Source: Hymenopus coronatus
Lineage: Eukaryota > Arthropoda > Insecta > Mantodea > Hymenopodidae
Direction of reading: 5' to 3'
DNA length: 64,000 bases
Assembly: GCA_030762935.1 (NCBI GenBank)
Contig: CM060888.1
Span: forward strand, 115,083,468 to 115,147,467
How positions within the stretch are numbered: position 1 is the first letter of the stretch; every line of letters starts with the position of its first letter. Under the pieces are notes generated by a model. That model searched no databases. It was not told the origin of the DNA and worked only from the letters and a program-made list of their open reading frames with translations. Below, in pieces: positions 11,085 to 23,430 of the stretch. Made by a program: the position numbers and the translations under genes.

Positions 11085-11518
11085 CTTTTTATATGACTTG
11101 GACATATGTTTACCCGTATATATGAATGGAATATTTTTCGAAAATGTTTGCACTTCAGAATTGAAATATGAAACATAGTGATCATGAAACAGGTGCAGTA
11201 GAATAGGCGAAAATTAAAGCAAACGAGGACAGAGAAACGAAAAGAATGAACCCAAAACTCGTTTCTAAAAAGGTTGGAAAAGTCACATAAGCCAGTAAAG
11301 CTTTTGAATATTCTTTCAATCCATTTAGAGCTTTCAGAATTTTAATTTTGAAATTTCCCTTCCTCTTTAGAGCTTAAGCACCACAAAATCCACAACATAA
11401 TAGACTTAAAGGGTGCTGTAGTACAAGAATCGATTTTCTAAAGCGTTAAATCTCAAGTCTAAGATTATTGTATAAACATTATTGGTATTAACGAAGTATA
11501 TAGTTGCAGTTTAAGATA
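11085..11518. other. unassigned AT-rich DNA
   Basis: Nothing recognised between the LINE and the next SINE. Confidence 0.5.
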
Positions 11519-11530
11519 TTTCAATTTTAA

Positions 11531-11827
11531 ATGTCGCCCTCCGTGGTGTAATGGTTACCATGCTAACTTCATATACCCAAGGTCGCGGGTTCAAACCCGG
11601 CGGAGGACGATGGATTTTTTCGGGTGTAAAAATCATTAGCATGGCTTTCTTCGGAAGGGAAGTAAAGTCGTTGGTCCCGTGTCGTAGATTTACGGCACGT
11701 AAAAGAACCTCAAACCTGATAGAGAGGCCTCTGAGCAAAATTAAGCGGTCTTTCACGCCCAATTTAGAATGGAACGCTGAGAACCACAGCAGTTAAAGAG
11801 CGTCCATAAATAACACGCCATTTACAT
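11531..11827 (+). mobile_element. SINE family 1, full-length reference copy
   Basis: tRNA-like head GCCCTCCGTGGTGTAATGG (A box TGGTGTAATGG) with B box GGTTCAAACCC; the ends of the head can pair (CCTCCG with CGGAGG), so the cloverleaf is partly kept. The body contains TTTTTTCGGGTGTAAAAATC, AAAAGAACCTCAAACC and AGCGTCCATAAATAACACGC. It is flanked by the perfect 12-bp repeat TTTCAATTTTAA at 11519-11530 and 11828-11839, so this is a complete insertion of about 297 bp. Expected to be transcribed by RNA polymerase III and moved by a LINE in trans; which LINE is unknown. Confidence 0.92.
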
Positions 11828-11900
11828 TTTCAATTTTAATGGTTAAAATCAAAGTGTCTCTCATCCTACAGATATTGAACTACAAGTATCGTTTTAAATT

Positions 11901-12593
11901 CTACAGTACGTACATAGTAAATAGAGAAGGTATTGCATTCCATCCAAAAACTCTTTACTAATATTTCACAAGAAATAAAGCTTATTCTTTTATCTACTCC
12001 GTGCTAATCGGGATAAACAGCAGAAACGGTCGTATTACTTAGTTCCTTGTAAGTAGAAGGGACGCTAAACCGACAGTCAAATGTTTAAAATGTGGTTGTT
12101 CTGGGATTGAAATCCGTTTCTATGTGTGGCCAGAAGTTGACAAATTCCGCATGAGAAATGTTTTAAGTATTTTAAAAATGAAACTAATAACGGGAATATC
12201 TCGAAAACGGTAATCTCCACGAAAAAATTATATATTTTGTATTATAATTTTTGTCTATCTCTTACTGTTTACCAGAAATGAAAAAATCAGTAAAATTCAT
12301 CCAGAATGAACAGGTCTAGCTATTCCCAGAAAATTCAAGATATACATTTTATTTGTGATGGAAATGACCTTAATATAGGGTATTTTAATCAAAATCGTTA
12401 GAGATATTTTTGAGAAAAACAACATTTTCGAAATATTTTCCATGTAAAGGGTAGCTAGGGTGTTTTCTTAAAAAAATTCGTGTCACATATTTGGAAGATG
12501 CCAAACTTAGATACCCACTTTGGTATTTAACGCTCTTATCATTTTTGAGCTATGCTGTCCACAGACACACGCGGACCTTTTTCTAAAAATCGA
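11901..12593 (-). repeat. family H repeat, copy H6, rearranged
   Basis: A palindromic terminus in + orientation (11901-11976) is joined directly to the body of a copy in - orientation (11977-12593) that lacks both of its own ends. The result is a head of one orientation on a body of the other. Internal deletions occur near 12320. Confidence 0.8.
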
Positions 12594-12600
12594 ATATATT

Positions 12601-13012
12601 ATATTCACATTGCTTTAACTGTTCTACAAACATTCTTCTTACAAAATATTATGCTTCAACTAATCGAGATAAGAATTAGCAGAAATTACTTATTACATAG
12701 TTTCTTATAAGTAGAAGGAAACTAAAGGAATACGTTCTGCTAAAGTGATAATCAAATGTTTTAAATGCTATCGCTATGCATTGTCATTGAAATTGGCTTC
12801 TTTGCTTGGCCAGGAGTGGAACAAAAGGAGAAACGGACACTTCCTGTCTGAGAAAACTAAGTATTTCAATTGAAACCAAAAGTAATATCTTAGAAACGGT
12901 CAGATCTACAACATTAATGCAAACGACAAATTGTGTGCTTTAACAAGATCTACATTATTTATTTAGCAAGTGTTTGTCTATCTCTTACGGCTTAACCGTT
13001 ATGTAACACTGT

Positions 13013-13058
<46 letters not shown>

Positions 13059-13470
13059 ACCCAGAATGAAGCGATCTTCAGAGGCTATTCCCAGAAAATT
13101 CTAAATATACATTTTATTACTGTCGTGAATAACTTTAATATATGGTATTTTAATCAAAATCGTTACAGCTACTTTTGAAAAAAAATTCAAAAATGTTTCA
13201 ATATAAAGCGTAGTTTGGGGTCGAAGGATCTTTTTGAAAATCTTCGTGTCGCATCCTTGGAGACAATAAACTTAAATACCAAGTTTGGTATTTAACTGGT
13301 ATGCTGTCTATGGACACACACAGATACACACGCGGACCTTTTTCTAAAAATGCTTTTTCTTTATTCAGGGGGTCTCAAAACATATATTTCTGGTGAAATC
13401 TCTGTATCAAATTTTTGAGTACAGTAAAACTCTCTATACACTATGTACATAGTACATGCAGGGAAAGTAA
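12601..13470 (-). repeat. family H repeat, copy H7
   Basis: Left end partly lost (starts at TTCACATTGCTTTAAC), right palindromic end intact (CTCTATACACTATGTACATA). Second-subfamily markers are present (GGACACTTCCTGTCTGAG region). Contains the 43-base A run at 13015-13057 and a perfect AAATACCAAGTTTGGTATTT at 13274-13293. Confidence 0.88.
13015..13057 (+). repeat. poly(A) run inside H7
   Basis: About 43 uninterrupted A at a place where sister copies carry a few A (GCAAAATTCCGTAAAATTC). Slippage expansion is the simplest explanation. Confidence 0.95.
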
Positions 13471-13472
13471 AA

Positions 13473-13611
13473 TTTTGTTTTTGGATTTAGTGGTTCTCAA
13501 AACATGTATTTCCGATGAAATGTCGATGTCGTATTTGTGGGTGGCATACAATACCTTCTCTATTCACCTATACGTATATATGTACATTGTACATACTGAC
13601 TAGAGAAAGTA
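13473..13611 (-). repeat. family H terminal fragment, H8
   Basis: Only the last part of a - oriented copy (TTTCCGATGAAATGTCG to CTAGAGAAAGT), immediately after the end of H7 and in the same orientation. The palindrome is diverged. Confidence 0.85.
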
Positions 13612-13755
13612 AAAGGCATCAGCGAACCCCAACCTTTTATGGGCTAATGAAGTTACACTGTCTCTTTACTCTACCTCTTTCGTTTTGGGTTATGAAACAT
13701 TTGCCCTTCACTTACTCACTGATGGGTGATCGCAAGAGGCATTATAATTATTTTT

Positions 13756-14518
13756 ACTTTCTCTATACGTACTATGTACATAGTGTATAGAGAAGGTATT
13801 CTATTGCACCCAATGATGTGTATGTGTGTGTGTGTGTGCAGCATAGTTCAAAAACGAAACGACCGTTTAACACCAAACTTTGGTATCTTCCATGAATGTG
13901 ACACGAAGATTTTCAAGAAAATTCCTACAACCCAGCTACCCTTTACATGGAACAATTTTCGAAATTTTTGATTTTCTCAAAAATATCTCTAAAGATTTTG
14001 ATTAAAATCAGTTATATTTAAGATATTTATGTAAAACATAAAATGTATATCATCAACCTTTGGGAATAGACTCTGAAGACATGTTTATTCTGGATGCACT
14101 TTGCTGAACTTTGAATGACTGCTAAACGTACCAAAACGTACCTCACAAAAAATTTAGTGCTCGTTAAAACACACAATTTATATTATATCCATTTTTCGTG
14201 GAGTTGGCCGCTTTTTATATATTCCTTGTTATTAGTTTCAGCTTTAAAATACTTGCACTTTTCTCATACGGGAATTTGTCAACTCCTGTCCATACAAACA
14301 AAGGTACTTCAATCACATAACAACCAGCTTTTAAAAATGTTTACTGTTGATTTAGCCTAATGTATTCTCTTATTTCCCTTCTACTGGCACGGAAGCAGGT
14401 AATTAGACCCCTTTTGTCAATTTTTTCTCGATTAGCATTAGGTAAATAAAGGAATAAAATTTTTAACAATAATTGATTGCAGAGATGTAGAAAAAGTCAT
14501 GTGAATGAAACACATAAG
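13756..14518 (+). repeat. family H repeat, copy H9
   Basis: Begins TTTTTACTTTCTCTATACG with the palindrome and ends AGTCATGTGAATGAAACACA, then TTTTTTTT. A small deletion has removed the segment between the CACCCAA block and a pure TG tract (about 13819-13840), which sits in the microsatellite slot. Confidence 0.9.
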
Positions 14519-14801
14519 TTTTTTTTCCCTTTAAAATTATTGTTTTTGTAAAATGAAATATTTCGTGAGGATTATGTTTTAGAAGAATTAGGAAAAAGAA
14601 ACTTAAGGTTAAGGTTTTCATTTGCACTGAAATTATTATTGTGCTATTTGATGTAATCTGAGATTAAAGTTGTTTTAATCTGGTTTATTTAACTTTTGAG
14701 CTTTTGTAGAATGAGTTTTTATGTTCAGTGTTCTAAGATAGCCATGATTGTGATTGCCATGAGCAGGTGGATGCATCTTAACTCAGTGAACAGTACGTGG
14801 G
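14519..14801. other. unassigned AT-rich DNA
   Basis: No gene or known repeat seen. Confidence 0.5.
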
Positions 14802-14998
14802 GAGCCCGCCTCGGTAGCGTGTCTGTCTCACATTCAGGAAGTAGCGAGTTCGAATCTGATTACCCTGATAAGCTTTATTTCGGTTTTTTTTCCTTCCCTT
14901 AAATAAGACGAATGTTCAGTAACTTTAAGCTCCATGGATCCCGAGATCGTTTAAGTATCATTTCACCGATTTCATTCATATTCTAATATGACCAACTA
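14802..14998 (+). mobile_element. SINE family 4 (tRNA-derived)
   Basis: Head GAGCCCGCCTCGGTAGCGTG with B box AGTTCGAATCTGA; the A-box half has lost about 12 bases relative to the copies at 45.1 and 48.5 kb. The body matches those copies in AATAAGACGAATGTTCAGTA, CATGGATCCCGAGATC and the end TATGACCAACTAGG. Target duplication not found. Confidence 0.8.
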
Positions 14999-15014
14999 GG
15001 CTAAACTAAAAAAA

Positions 15015-15862
15015 ATCTGATGTGTTACATTCACATGGCTTTCTCTAATATCTGCAATAAATTATTGTTAAAAAACTTATTTTTCTATTTTCTTCATGCT
15101 AATTGGGAACAAATTAGCAGAAATGGCCTTATTACTTGCTTCCTTGTTAGTAGATGGGAAATAATGGAATATCATAGGCTAAAGCGATAGGCAAATCTTT
15201 TAAAAGCTGGTTGTTATGTGATTGAAGTTCCTTTGTTGGTATGTATGGCAGGAATTCCCGTATGAGTAAAGTATAAGTATTTTAAAACTGAAACCAATAA
15301 AAAACAATATCTCAAAAACGGCCAACTCCACGAAAAAATGTACATAACATAAAGTATGTTTGAACGAGCTATACATGTTTTGTTAAGTAAGTTTTAGCCT
15401 ATCTCTTACGGTGTACCAGTTATGCAAAATTCCGCAAAATTCATTCAGAATAAAGATGTCTTGAGAGGTTATTCTCAGAAAATTCAAGATGTACATTTTA
15501 TTTGCCATGTAAGCACCTTTAATATACGACATTTTAAACAAAATCGTTGGAGGTATTTTTGAGAAAATAAACATTTTCGAAAAATTTTCCATATAAATGG
15601 GAGTGGGGGTGTGAAGGTTTTCTTGTAAATCTTCGTGGAAGATACTGAACTAAAATACCAAATTTGGTATTTAACGAACTTTTCGTTTCTCATCTGTGCT
15701 GCCCCCCTCCCGCACATGAACATTTTTCTAAAATGTTTTTTTTTTTTTTATTCAGGTGGTCTCAAAGCATATACCTATTTGCGGTGAAATCTCGGTATCG
15801 AATTTTTGGATGCAATACAATACCTTCTCTGTACACTATTGCATAGTACATGTAGAAAAAGT
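15015..15862 (-). repeat. family H repeat, copy H10, nearly complete
   Basis: Left end AAAAAAATCTGATGTG, right palindromic end with ATGTAGAAAAAGT followed by A-rich flank. First subfamily. Has a deletion near 15245 (the AGTTGACAAATTCC block is partly lost), a small one near 15635, and a reduced microsatellite slot. Confidence 0.9.
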
Positions 15863-17261
15863 AAAAAGAAAGGGGGAAAAAACGTATAATTCACCCTACC
15901 CTCTTTCGCTTTGGGTGAAGCAACACATAAAAGTACCGTAGTTTTCAAAAGCTCATTTCCTAAAGAAATAAATAAAACTAAAATATTGCGCTATTTTATC
16001 TATCTGCCACACAAACATCCATGATACACCGAACCCTATTCAAAATTGTTTTATAACTAGAGCTGATAATGTTTCTCCTGATATTATATAGCTAAACGAT
16101 AGATGAACTTCGTGAATAGCCACTAATTTGAAAGCGAAGCCTTAGCATCTGCGATTTAATTAGGGGTTACAGTTTGAAAACAGTTCCCATCTCTGAGATG
16201 GAGCGATGTTGATGTTTTCCAATTCTGTTTGGTGCACGTATAGTACCTAAGCACCTTGAACCCTTCCTTTTTATATCTTTTTAGTAATCCACTTTCAGCT
16301 AGCGTGAAATTGTAGGCTTTGGGATAATAACGCACGTGTATTTGTATAAAAAATGAAGGCTTATATCTAATAGCAGGAAGCAAAAGAGTGTGGCAAATAA
16401 GTAAAAATGTAGAAGCTGTTTTATGGTCTTGGTAGAGAGTCGCACCTTGTTGCCTGCAAAAACGAGACTATGGTCCTATCATAGATGGTGATGGACGATA
16501 AATATAAAGGTTAATAAACCTGTAACGAGTTTTCTATGACTATAAGTAAAAAAGAAATACATTTTAAATCTAAATGAAGTATGCGCGTTCTTCGGCAGTA
16601 AATGTGTTCTGCATTTAACATTATTTGCTCCGTTATGTGAACTATCCACTCGTATATCTAAAAATGATCATAAAAAGTAATTAAAAACGAATCTCGATAG
16701 TATGCTCTAGTCTGTTTAAGGTTAATAACTTTTTTCTTGGATCGTCGACAATTATAAAGCGAGAATGTGGATAGTAATCGCCTAACAAAGGTGTTATTTA
16801 AGATACATGGGAAACAGCAGGCCAATAAAAAGCGAACTACATGTTTTCCATGGTATGAGGAAGAAATAAGCTATTATATTGTTGCAGCTATGTTACAGAT
16901 GCTCCCTATATTTAATGACTACAATTCATGACATTACGCATATTATGCATATTTTTATGTACAATAATAAGAAATAAAGTTACTAATTTAAATATATATT
17001 TTGGTGTGGATACTGTAAAAGAAATGTTAAAGACAATTTTTGTATTCTACTATTGTTTGAGAGAAAGCTCATTGCGAGAACAGTTTCTAGTAATGTTATG
17101 ACCTAATGAGGTATAATAATAATAAACATAATAATAACAACTCTATAATTTTATAACTTTTAGCTCTTACTGTTTCTCAAAACTGTGAAGGAAATTGGAC
17201 AAACGTGTGGAGATACTTCAGAAAAGCAAAAAGCGAGGAAAATAGATTTTCAGTTCTAAGA
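15863..17261. other. unassigned AT-rich DNA
   Basis: About 1.4 kb without a recognisable gene, RNA or repeat. The reading frame on the minus strand at 16156-16383 (75 codons) has no resemblance I can name. Confidence 0.5.
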
Positions 17262-17859
17262 TGTCATTTATTTATTTATTATTGCATTTCCAAAATATAA
17301 TGAGCCGTATGTCTCAACTTTATATTAGGACTACTTTAAATACAATATGTGGCTAACCATTAAAGAATAACATTAAGAGTGTAACTACTATTAACATAGG
17401 CATCAATTAAGAGTAAATTGAGTTTAATTTTCTATTGACAAAGTTCTAAATCTGTGAGTAGCAACACTGCAAATAATTTGACTTAATGGTGGTAAAAATA
17501 GTCTTAGGCTGGATTCTAGGTTGAACAATCTAGGACAAGTTTAGAAATTAATTTACTCTCTTTCATCCCTTTGCTATCTTCCAACAAAATTATATTTTCC
17601 ACAGAAGCTTCATTAAAATACTTCTAATTCAAGCCATTACAACCTCAACGTTGTTTTCTTTCATATAATGGACACTTTGATTGATGTGAGCATAAGTAGA
17701 TAACATTGTTAGCACTAATTATTTTAAAACGTTCTAGATATGCACCGAATTTACCGTGATCAGGCATCATCCGAAGGCTCAAAATATTTTAAATGGGAAG
17801 AACAAGTTTTTTGTGACATGGCCTTTACTTTTTTCTGACCACAATAAATTCCAGCTGTT

Positions 17860-18345
17860 TTATACATATATGTATAATAAAGTTTTCCTCGCCAGAGAAA
17901 TTGGGTATTTGTTGTAGGCATATTCTGTACACACATTTGAAACAGTCTTAGCCAGTTGGTCAACTCTTTCATTACCTTCATTTCCATCATGACCTCGTAT
18001 CCAATAGAGACATATATGTCCATTGTATTCATTTATTGTGTTTCTGATGTCAGCATCAATAGTATAATGATTATATTTGCCATTAATTACTCCAAGCGCA
18101 GATTGGGAATCACTTAGAATTTGGATGGTGTATGAACTATTCATACTTCACTCTATTGCTTTCTTCAGAGCTAGGAGTTCGGCTTGAAATACTGTGCACA
18201 CTGATGCAAGCTTGTACTGGTTGTGAGTTACCTCAAATCCATGATCAAAAACAACGAAAGAACAACCAACTGAAGCTGTGTTATTATTTTCATTATTGAT
18301 TCGCGATCTATCAGTGTAGATATGCAGATCAGGTTTAATGAGCAA
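17860..18345 (-). pseudogene. LINE-encoded RNase H domain
   Basis: RNase H removes the RNA strand after reverse transcription in I/R1-group LINEs. The four acidic positions are recognisable: YTDRS (first Asp; the usual following Gly is Arg), QAELLALKKAIE (Glu), LSDSQSAL (Asp), and RGHDGNEGNERVDQLAK (last Asp with the family His). A TGA stop at 18148-18150 separates the first third from the rest in the same frame. Length and order are normal for this domain. Confidence 0.9.
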
Positions 18346-18359
18346 TATTGACGAACTAG

Positions 18360-19200
18360 GTGTATCTCTAGAGCTGGATGTCCATCAAAAAGTAAGCAGG
18401 ATATTCTAGGTCACAATTGGTGATAAAGATAATATTTTGAGGTGTTTTCTTTATATTTTTTAACATTGCTAGTTAGAGAATGGGTTCTATATCAGCCAGA
18501 AGTAAAGCGGGGTCAGTAGAGACGGTTCGATACGCTCTTGGGATGTTTAATGTAAGTTCACATGGGATTTGTCCCAGTTTCCTCTGAGCCCACTTCGTGG
18601 ATAATACATGGAATGCAGAAACGGAATGTAATATAATTGGTTCTACTATCCCACGATAGATGCTTTTAAAATAGTAGAAAATGAAAGAAATGGAGTTTCA
18701 TTTATGGACGTTCTTTAACTACTGTGGTTCTCAGCTTCTCATTCTATATTAGACGTGAAGACTAATTTTGTTCATAGGCCTCTTTATTAGGTTTGATTTT
18801 CTGTTACGAGCCGTAAATCTAATCTACGATGCGGTACCAACGGCTTTACTTCCCTTCCGAAGGAAGCCATGCTAAGGATTTTTACGCCCGAAAAAATCCA
18901 TTGTCCTCCTTCGGGTCTGAACCCTTGAGTATATGGTATATGGTAACCACTACACCACGGAGGGCGACTTAAAATAGTACAGCTAAGTCCCTATGTTGGT
19001 CTTGTTGCAATTAAAAGGTCTCTAAGAAATTTATTGGCTTTAAGAAGAAGATAATCAACATGATGAAAAGAAAGTTTCTTAACTAGTAAAATTCCAAGAT
19101 ATGGTAATTGATCTTCTATTTTAATAAATTCATTGTTTATGCGAACAAGTGATATGCACGTCGTAACTTGTCTTCGTGAGACCAATAAGGTCTTGGACAG
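18360..19200 (-). pseudogene. LINE reverse transcriptase, C-terminal part, interrupted
   Basis: Upstream piece 18991-19185 reads QLPYLGILLVKKLSFHHVDY and ANKFLRDLLIATRP; downstream piece 18480-18680 reads YRGIVEPIILHSVSAF, TKWAQRKLGQIPC and IPRAYRTVSTDPALLL. The SINE lies between them. After subtracting it, a frame change still separates the two halves, so the gene was already damaged or has decayed since. Confidence 0.85.
18677..18968 (-). mobile_element. SINE family 1, full-length, inserted in the LINE
   Basis: Reversed full-length copy: head complement CACCACGGAGGGCG at 18952-18965, tail complement near 18690-18720. Perfect 11-bp target duplication TTAAAATAGTA at 18666-18676 and 18969-18979. 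Its head has a small ATATGGT duplication. Confidence 0.92.
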
Positions 19201-19215
19201 CTTGAAACGAAGTTT

Positions 19216-21227
19216 TTGTTTTTATTTTTCACATCCTCAGTGGTACAATGGCGATAGCTGTATCAAGTGACGTAAACACTAGCTCAAAGCGAAAATCAAA
19301 CTGAGGCATAGGAGCTGAATTTCGCTTGCTTTAAGTGAACATAAAGAAACTGAATTATCTCTCCCAGATTGGTCCTCTACTAACCGGGAATTTGAAATTA
19401 TGCACAAACTTGGAATTTTACATCGTGTTCTTATTGGTACAGGACTGCTCACGGGGTATCCAACAACAGAAAATTTCTTCGTCAATCGCCTTCCTTTGAA
19501 ACTCACTTGTGTATTGTTTGCGCGTAACTATAATAAGACTGCTCACTGAGTTTGGGAAAGAACTATCCCGCTTCCTAGTGAAATTGCGTATAATTGCTTA
19601 GCTTTTCCTTTGTTAAATGCGGAGAAATAACACCTCAAGCTTAAATATTAAACATAACATTTAAAAGTAGTTTTAACTTATGTACAATTATAACATTTTG
19701 TCAATATAAATATACATATTTGAAATACGTAAGAGGACGGCAATGAAGTTCAATCAAAGCGGTACCGTCTCAGTATCCAAAATGAAGGACATTAATGTCG
19801 CATTTACAGCGTTCTTGTAATTGAATTCCTTGTTAAAGATTAAAGTACTGATGCTGGAATTCATCCCAGACATTATGTGTCTTTGTAGATGTGTGCTTGG
19901 GCGCCAGCAACGGTACAATTTGGTGAAATATTTCAAAGGTATAAACACAAATTCATGATGAGGCTTATAGCGGACGCCCTCGAACTACCTCCTGGAAACG
20001 TAACAAGGAAACGGTTGATAAGCTCATTAGAGAGGACAGGTGTGTTACTCGAATGAAATGGCTGCAAAACTTGAGTAATAGATAAAGTGCAATACAAGAA
20101 ATGATTGAAAGCTAAGGTTATCAAATAGTTTGCGCCCGGTGGGTCTGTTGGCTGAAGACCACAAATGTCAAAAAAGAACCACCACCCCAAAACATTGCTT
20201 TGAGGTTTCAAAATGAAGACAATTTTTATGAATATTGTGACAAGACGATATAAACTAGTTCCATCATTACGAGCCTGAAATACAACGCAAGACTACGAGA
20301 TGGCATCACTTGGATTCGCATCGAAGAAACTAGTTCAAACTTGCAGAACGATGGGGAAAAGTGTGTGCAAAGAAATAGATACTATATTGAAAAGAGATAG
20401 AAAATTCTGCACATACATACTAATTCTCTCGTGACTCTATAGGGAGAATGGTTCTAAATCAATAAATATTCCCCTCCAGCCAGGAATCATATCCGGAAAC
20501 CTCTGGTTTTAAAGTGTATTCATAACCTTTATTGCCAGAGGCAATCAATAATGATTAAGAATATTTGGTCTTTTTCAGCAGTCATTGTGATGGACAGGTA
20601 GTGAAGTTTTATAACCTTGATATCTCAAAATATCTTGACAGTTGACTAAACTCTTTAAATTTTTTCACTATACTCTCTTGCATTATTTCTGACTTCCAAA
20701 TTTCTTACAATAATCCATAATTTCATATAATAAACAAAACTAACGAGCAGCGTAGTTCAAAAATATCCTTGCCTTAGTCTCTTTTCTATATGGCTTTTCC
20801 ATTTTTCCGGCTGTCGTAAACTCTGCCTGACATTTCTTCATGGACTGGTGACATTTTTTGCTTCATTTTACGTAAGTAGCTTTTCACTATTCGTAGTAAA
20901 ATTTCAAAAAGCCATAAAACCTGAACTCATATGGTTAGTTTTAAAGTTCATGTTATTATTTTTAGTGTCACCATTGGTTCTTTAAGTAAAAATGTGAGTT
21001 TGATACCAAGGTAATGTATAATAAACAATGACCTTTAAAATAAGCAATTCAACACTTATTCATTTTTGCATCCATTTTTGAAAGGTATCAACTTCACGAA
21101 GGAACAGAACGTGAAAAAAAAAAAACATCGGAATGCACTACTCATTAAATTTTTAATGGGAGTGCAGATATACGGGTTTGGTACTAGGCTAGTCAATTTA
21201 GAAACTATTCTTTGTCTTCTTATTTTT
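19216..21227. other. unassigned DNA
   Basis: Two kb with no recognised gene. Short frames at 19279-19506 and 19933-20211 on the minus strand lack resemblance to known proteins; the regions 19300-19500 and 19960-20200 are slightly less AT-rich than average and may be old, unrecognisable transposon sequence. Confidence 0.45.
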
Positions 21228-21935
21228 ACGTTCTCTCGCACGAATGTACAATGTACATAGTAGATAGAGAAGCTGCTGTATTCCACTAAAAATTCGATAC
21301 CGATATTTAACAGGAAATATATATTTTAAAACCCTTGGATTAAAAAAAAGAGCATTTTTTGAAAAAGGTCAGTGAGTATGTCTTCTGTATGTGTATGTGT
21401 GTGGGCAGCATAATTCAAAAACAAAAAGTCCGTTGTATACCAAACTTGGTATTTAAGTTGAGTATCTCCAAAGGACGCTACACGAAGATTTTCAAGAAAA
21501 TTCCCCAATCAAAACTACCCTTTACACAAAAACATTGAAACATTTTTATTTTCTAAAGATGACAAAGGATTTTGATTAAAATGTCGATTACTAAAGATTT
21601 TTACATGACAAATAAAATGTATATTTTGAATTTCCTGGTAATAGCCTTCAAAGTGGTCTTCATTCTGAATGAATTTTGCATAACTGGTAAACCGTAAGAG
21701 ATAGACAAACATTTACTGCACAAAATATGTAGATTTTACCAAAACACACATTTTATGTCTTTTACATTTTTATTGAGAAGTTCCCCGTTTTCGAGACATT
21801 TCTTGCAATTGGTTTCAGTTTTAAAATATTTATACTTTTCCTAGACAGGAAGTCGCCAATGTTTCTTTTGTTTCACTCCTGGTCATGCAAAGAAGCGAAT
21901 TGTAATGGCAATCGCATAGCGACAGCTTTTAAGCA

Positions 21936-22564
21936 TGTCACGCTAGAACCCAATGGTTATGATCTTTTTTTTGGAAATGCACAAGTTCCAAAGAAAACCC
22001 AAGGTCGGGATCTGTACAAAGGCAAAGGCAGAATTGAGGTGAGCCCTTAAGTTATAAGAATTAAAGCAAATTTCACCAATTTACTGAACAATAAATAACA
22101 CTTTCACAAAATGCACAAAATCATTAATATTGCTCATGCCTGCCATGAATTTAATAAAAGCAATTAGGCCACTTCAGGCGTTCAAAACACCCCGCCATGA
22201 AACGGGAGCGAGCAGGTTGAAAAGTTTAACCAAGTTAAAGCCGAAAGGAATACATGATATATAATGATAACTTTTGACAAATCGAAAAGCACGCTCCACT
22301 AATATTCAGCACGGCACGGCTTGCCTAGAAGAGTAGCGCTCCCTTAGTGCTATGTCAACGTCCACGACGAGTCGTGAATTTCTAGATGACTGCCTCTTCT
22401 TCGAGTAGCAAATCCCCCCCCCCCCCGGTAAGGGAGCTTATGTCGTGTCCAGCAAGCGTAGATCCGCTCGCTAGCAGTGAAGAAAATGGACGAAAGCACT
22501 GCCAGTGGAGTTATGATGCAATAGTTAGGTCCAGCAGCACATGAGGTGTAACGGAGACGTTACA
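21936..22564 (-). repeat. 3' LTR of the Gypsy remnant
   Basis: Minus strand: begins TGTAACGTCTCC directly after the polypurine tract and ends GCGTGACA at the target duplication, giving about 629 bp. The ends form a short imperfect inverted repeat (TGTAACG/CGTGACA). Contains a C-run at 22413-22426. Confidence 0.75.
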
Positions 22565-22579
22565 ACCCTCCGCCCCCAC
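22565..22579 (-). other. polypurine tract of the Gypsy remnant
   Basis: Minus strand GTGGGGGCGGAGGGT lies immediately upstream of TGTAACG. This is the usual primer site for plus-strand DNA synthesis in LTR retrotransposons and fixes the LTR start. Confidence 0.7.
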
Positions 22580-23430
22580 AGGGCAGAAAAAGGAGGGGAA
22601 GAGGCAACTTAGCAGCAGCTGAAGCCAAAACTGATGAAGTGAATCAAGTATAACAGCCAGGATGATGCAGCGTAGTTCCTTCTAATAACGTCCATGAACC
22701 TGACATGCCAGCTTCCTCCAGAATCTCCTCCGGGGCATGCAAATAAATACATGGCCATTAGCACCGTTTGTAATGTATGTATAGAAAAACAACCAGACTA
22801 TGAAACGTTAAAAGTGAAAATAGTAATAAGGAATTTTCAACCATGCTTAAATTGGTAAGGTATATAGTGAATAAAAATGAATAAACAAGCATAATTTAAA
22901 GGCTATGAAATTACAACAATAAGCAAATTTTAAATGAAACAGAAAAATGCACAGATAATAAGCCGAAAAAGAATGTAAGAAATACATATGAAACAAAAAT
23001 CAAAATAATGATGAGAGTAATATGAAAATATAACTCTATTAAAAATTACATGAAAAACATATACATCTCCCCCTTACATTACCCCTTTCCCTCCGGGATC
23101 CCGGAATCAACACATTCACACACATTCATACCCCATAAAACATAATATCTCTGAGGCGGGAAGAAAAAAGGCAGAAGAAAAAGAAAAGCACAAGGTTAAG
23201 AAAAAAACAAAGTTTCGCATCCCGCACACAATATTTCAGTGCCCTACTGCAGCGTGGAACCCTGCGCAAAAAGGAAGCAAAAATAAGGCAGTTGAGGTAC
23301 ACAATAAATACTAGGGGTGCGAAACATACCGTTGAGGATAAGTCTTTCTGGGGGATAATCTTTAATTGCGAAGCATGAGTTGTTGCAATTTTTCAGTCCT
23401 CGAGGTGAAAAGAAATACCATCCAAAAAAT

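Larger units (their letters stand above)
17262..19215 (-). mobile_element. R1/I-type LINE with RNase H, 5'-truncated, split by a SINE
   Basis: Minus strand from about 19215: end of the reverse transcriptase, RNase H, a degenerate C-terminal region (GKFGAYLERFK near 17740) and an AT-rich 3' tail ending AATAAATAAATAAATG at about 17265-17280. The YRGIVEPI and IPRAYRTVSTDPALLL blocks (18480-18660) are characteristic of R1/I-group LINEs, where the latter normally reads YRTVSTDAL. A reversed SINE at 18677-18968 interrupts it with an 11-bp duplication. Frameshifts and stops make it inactive. No 5' target duplication identified. Confidence 0.85.
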
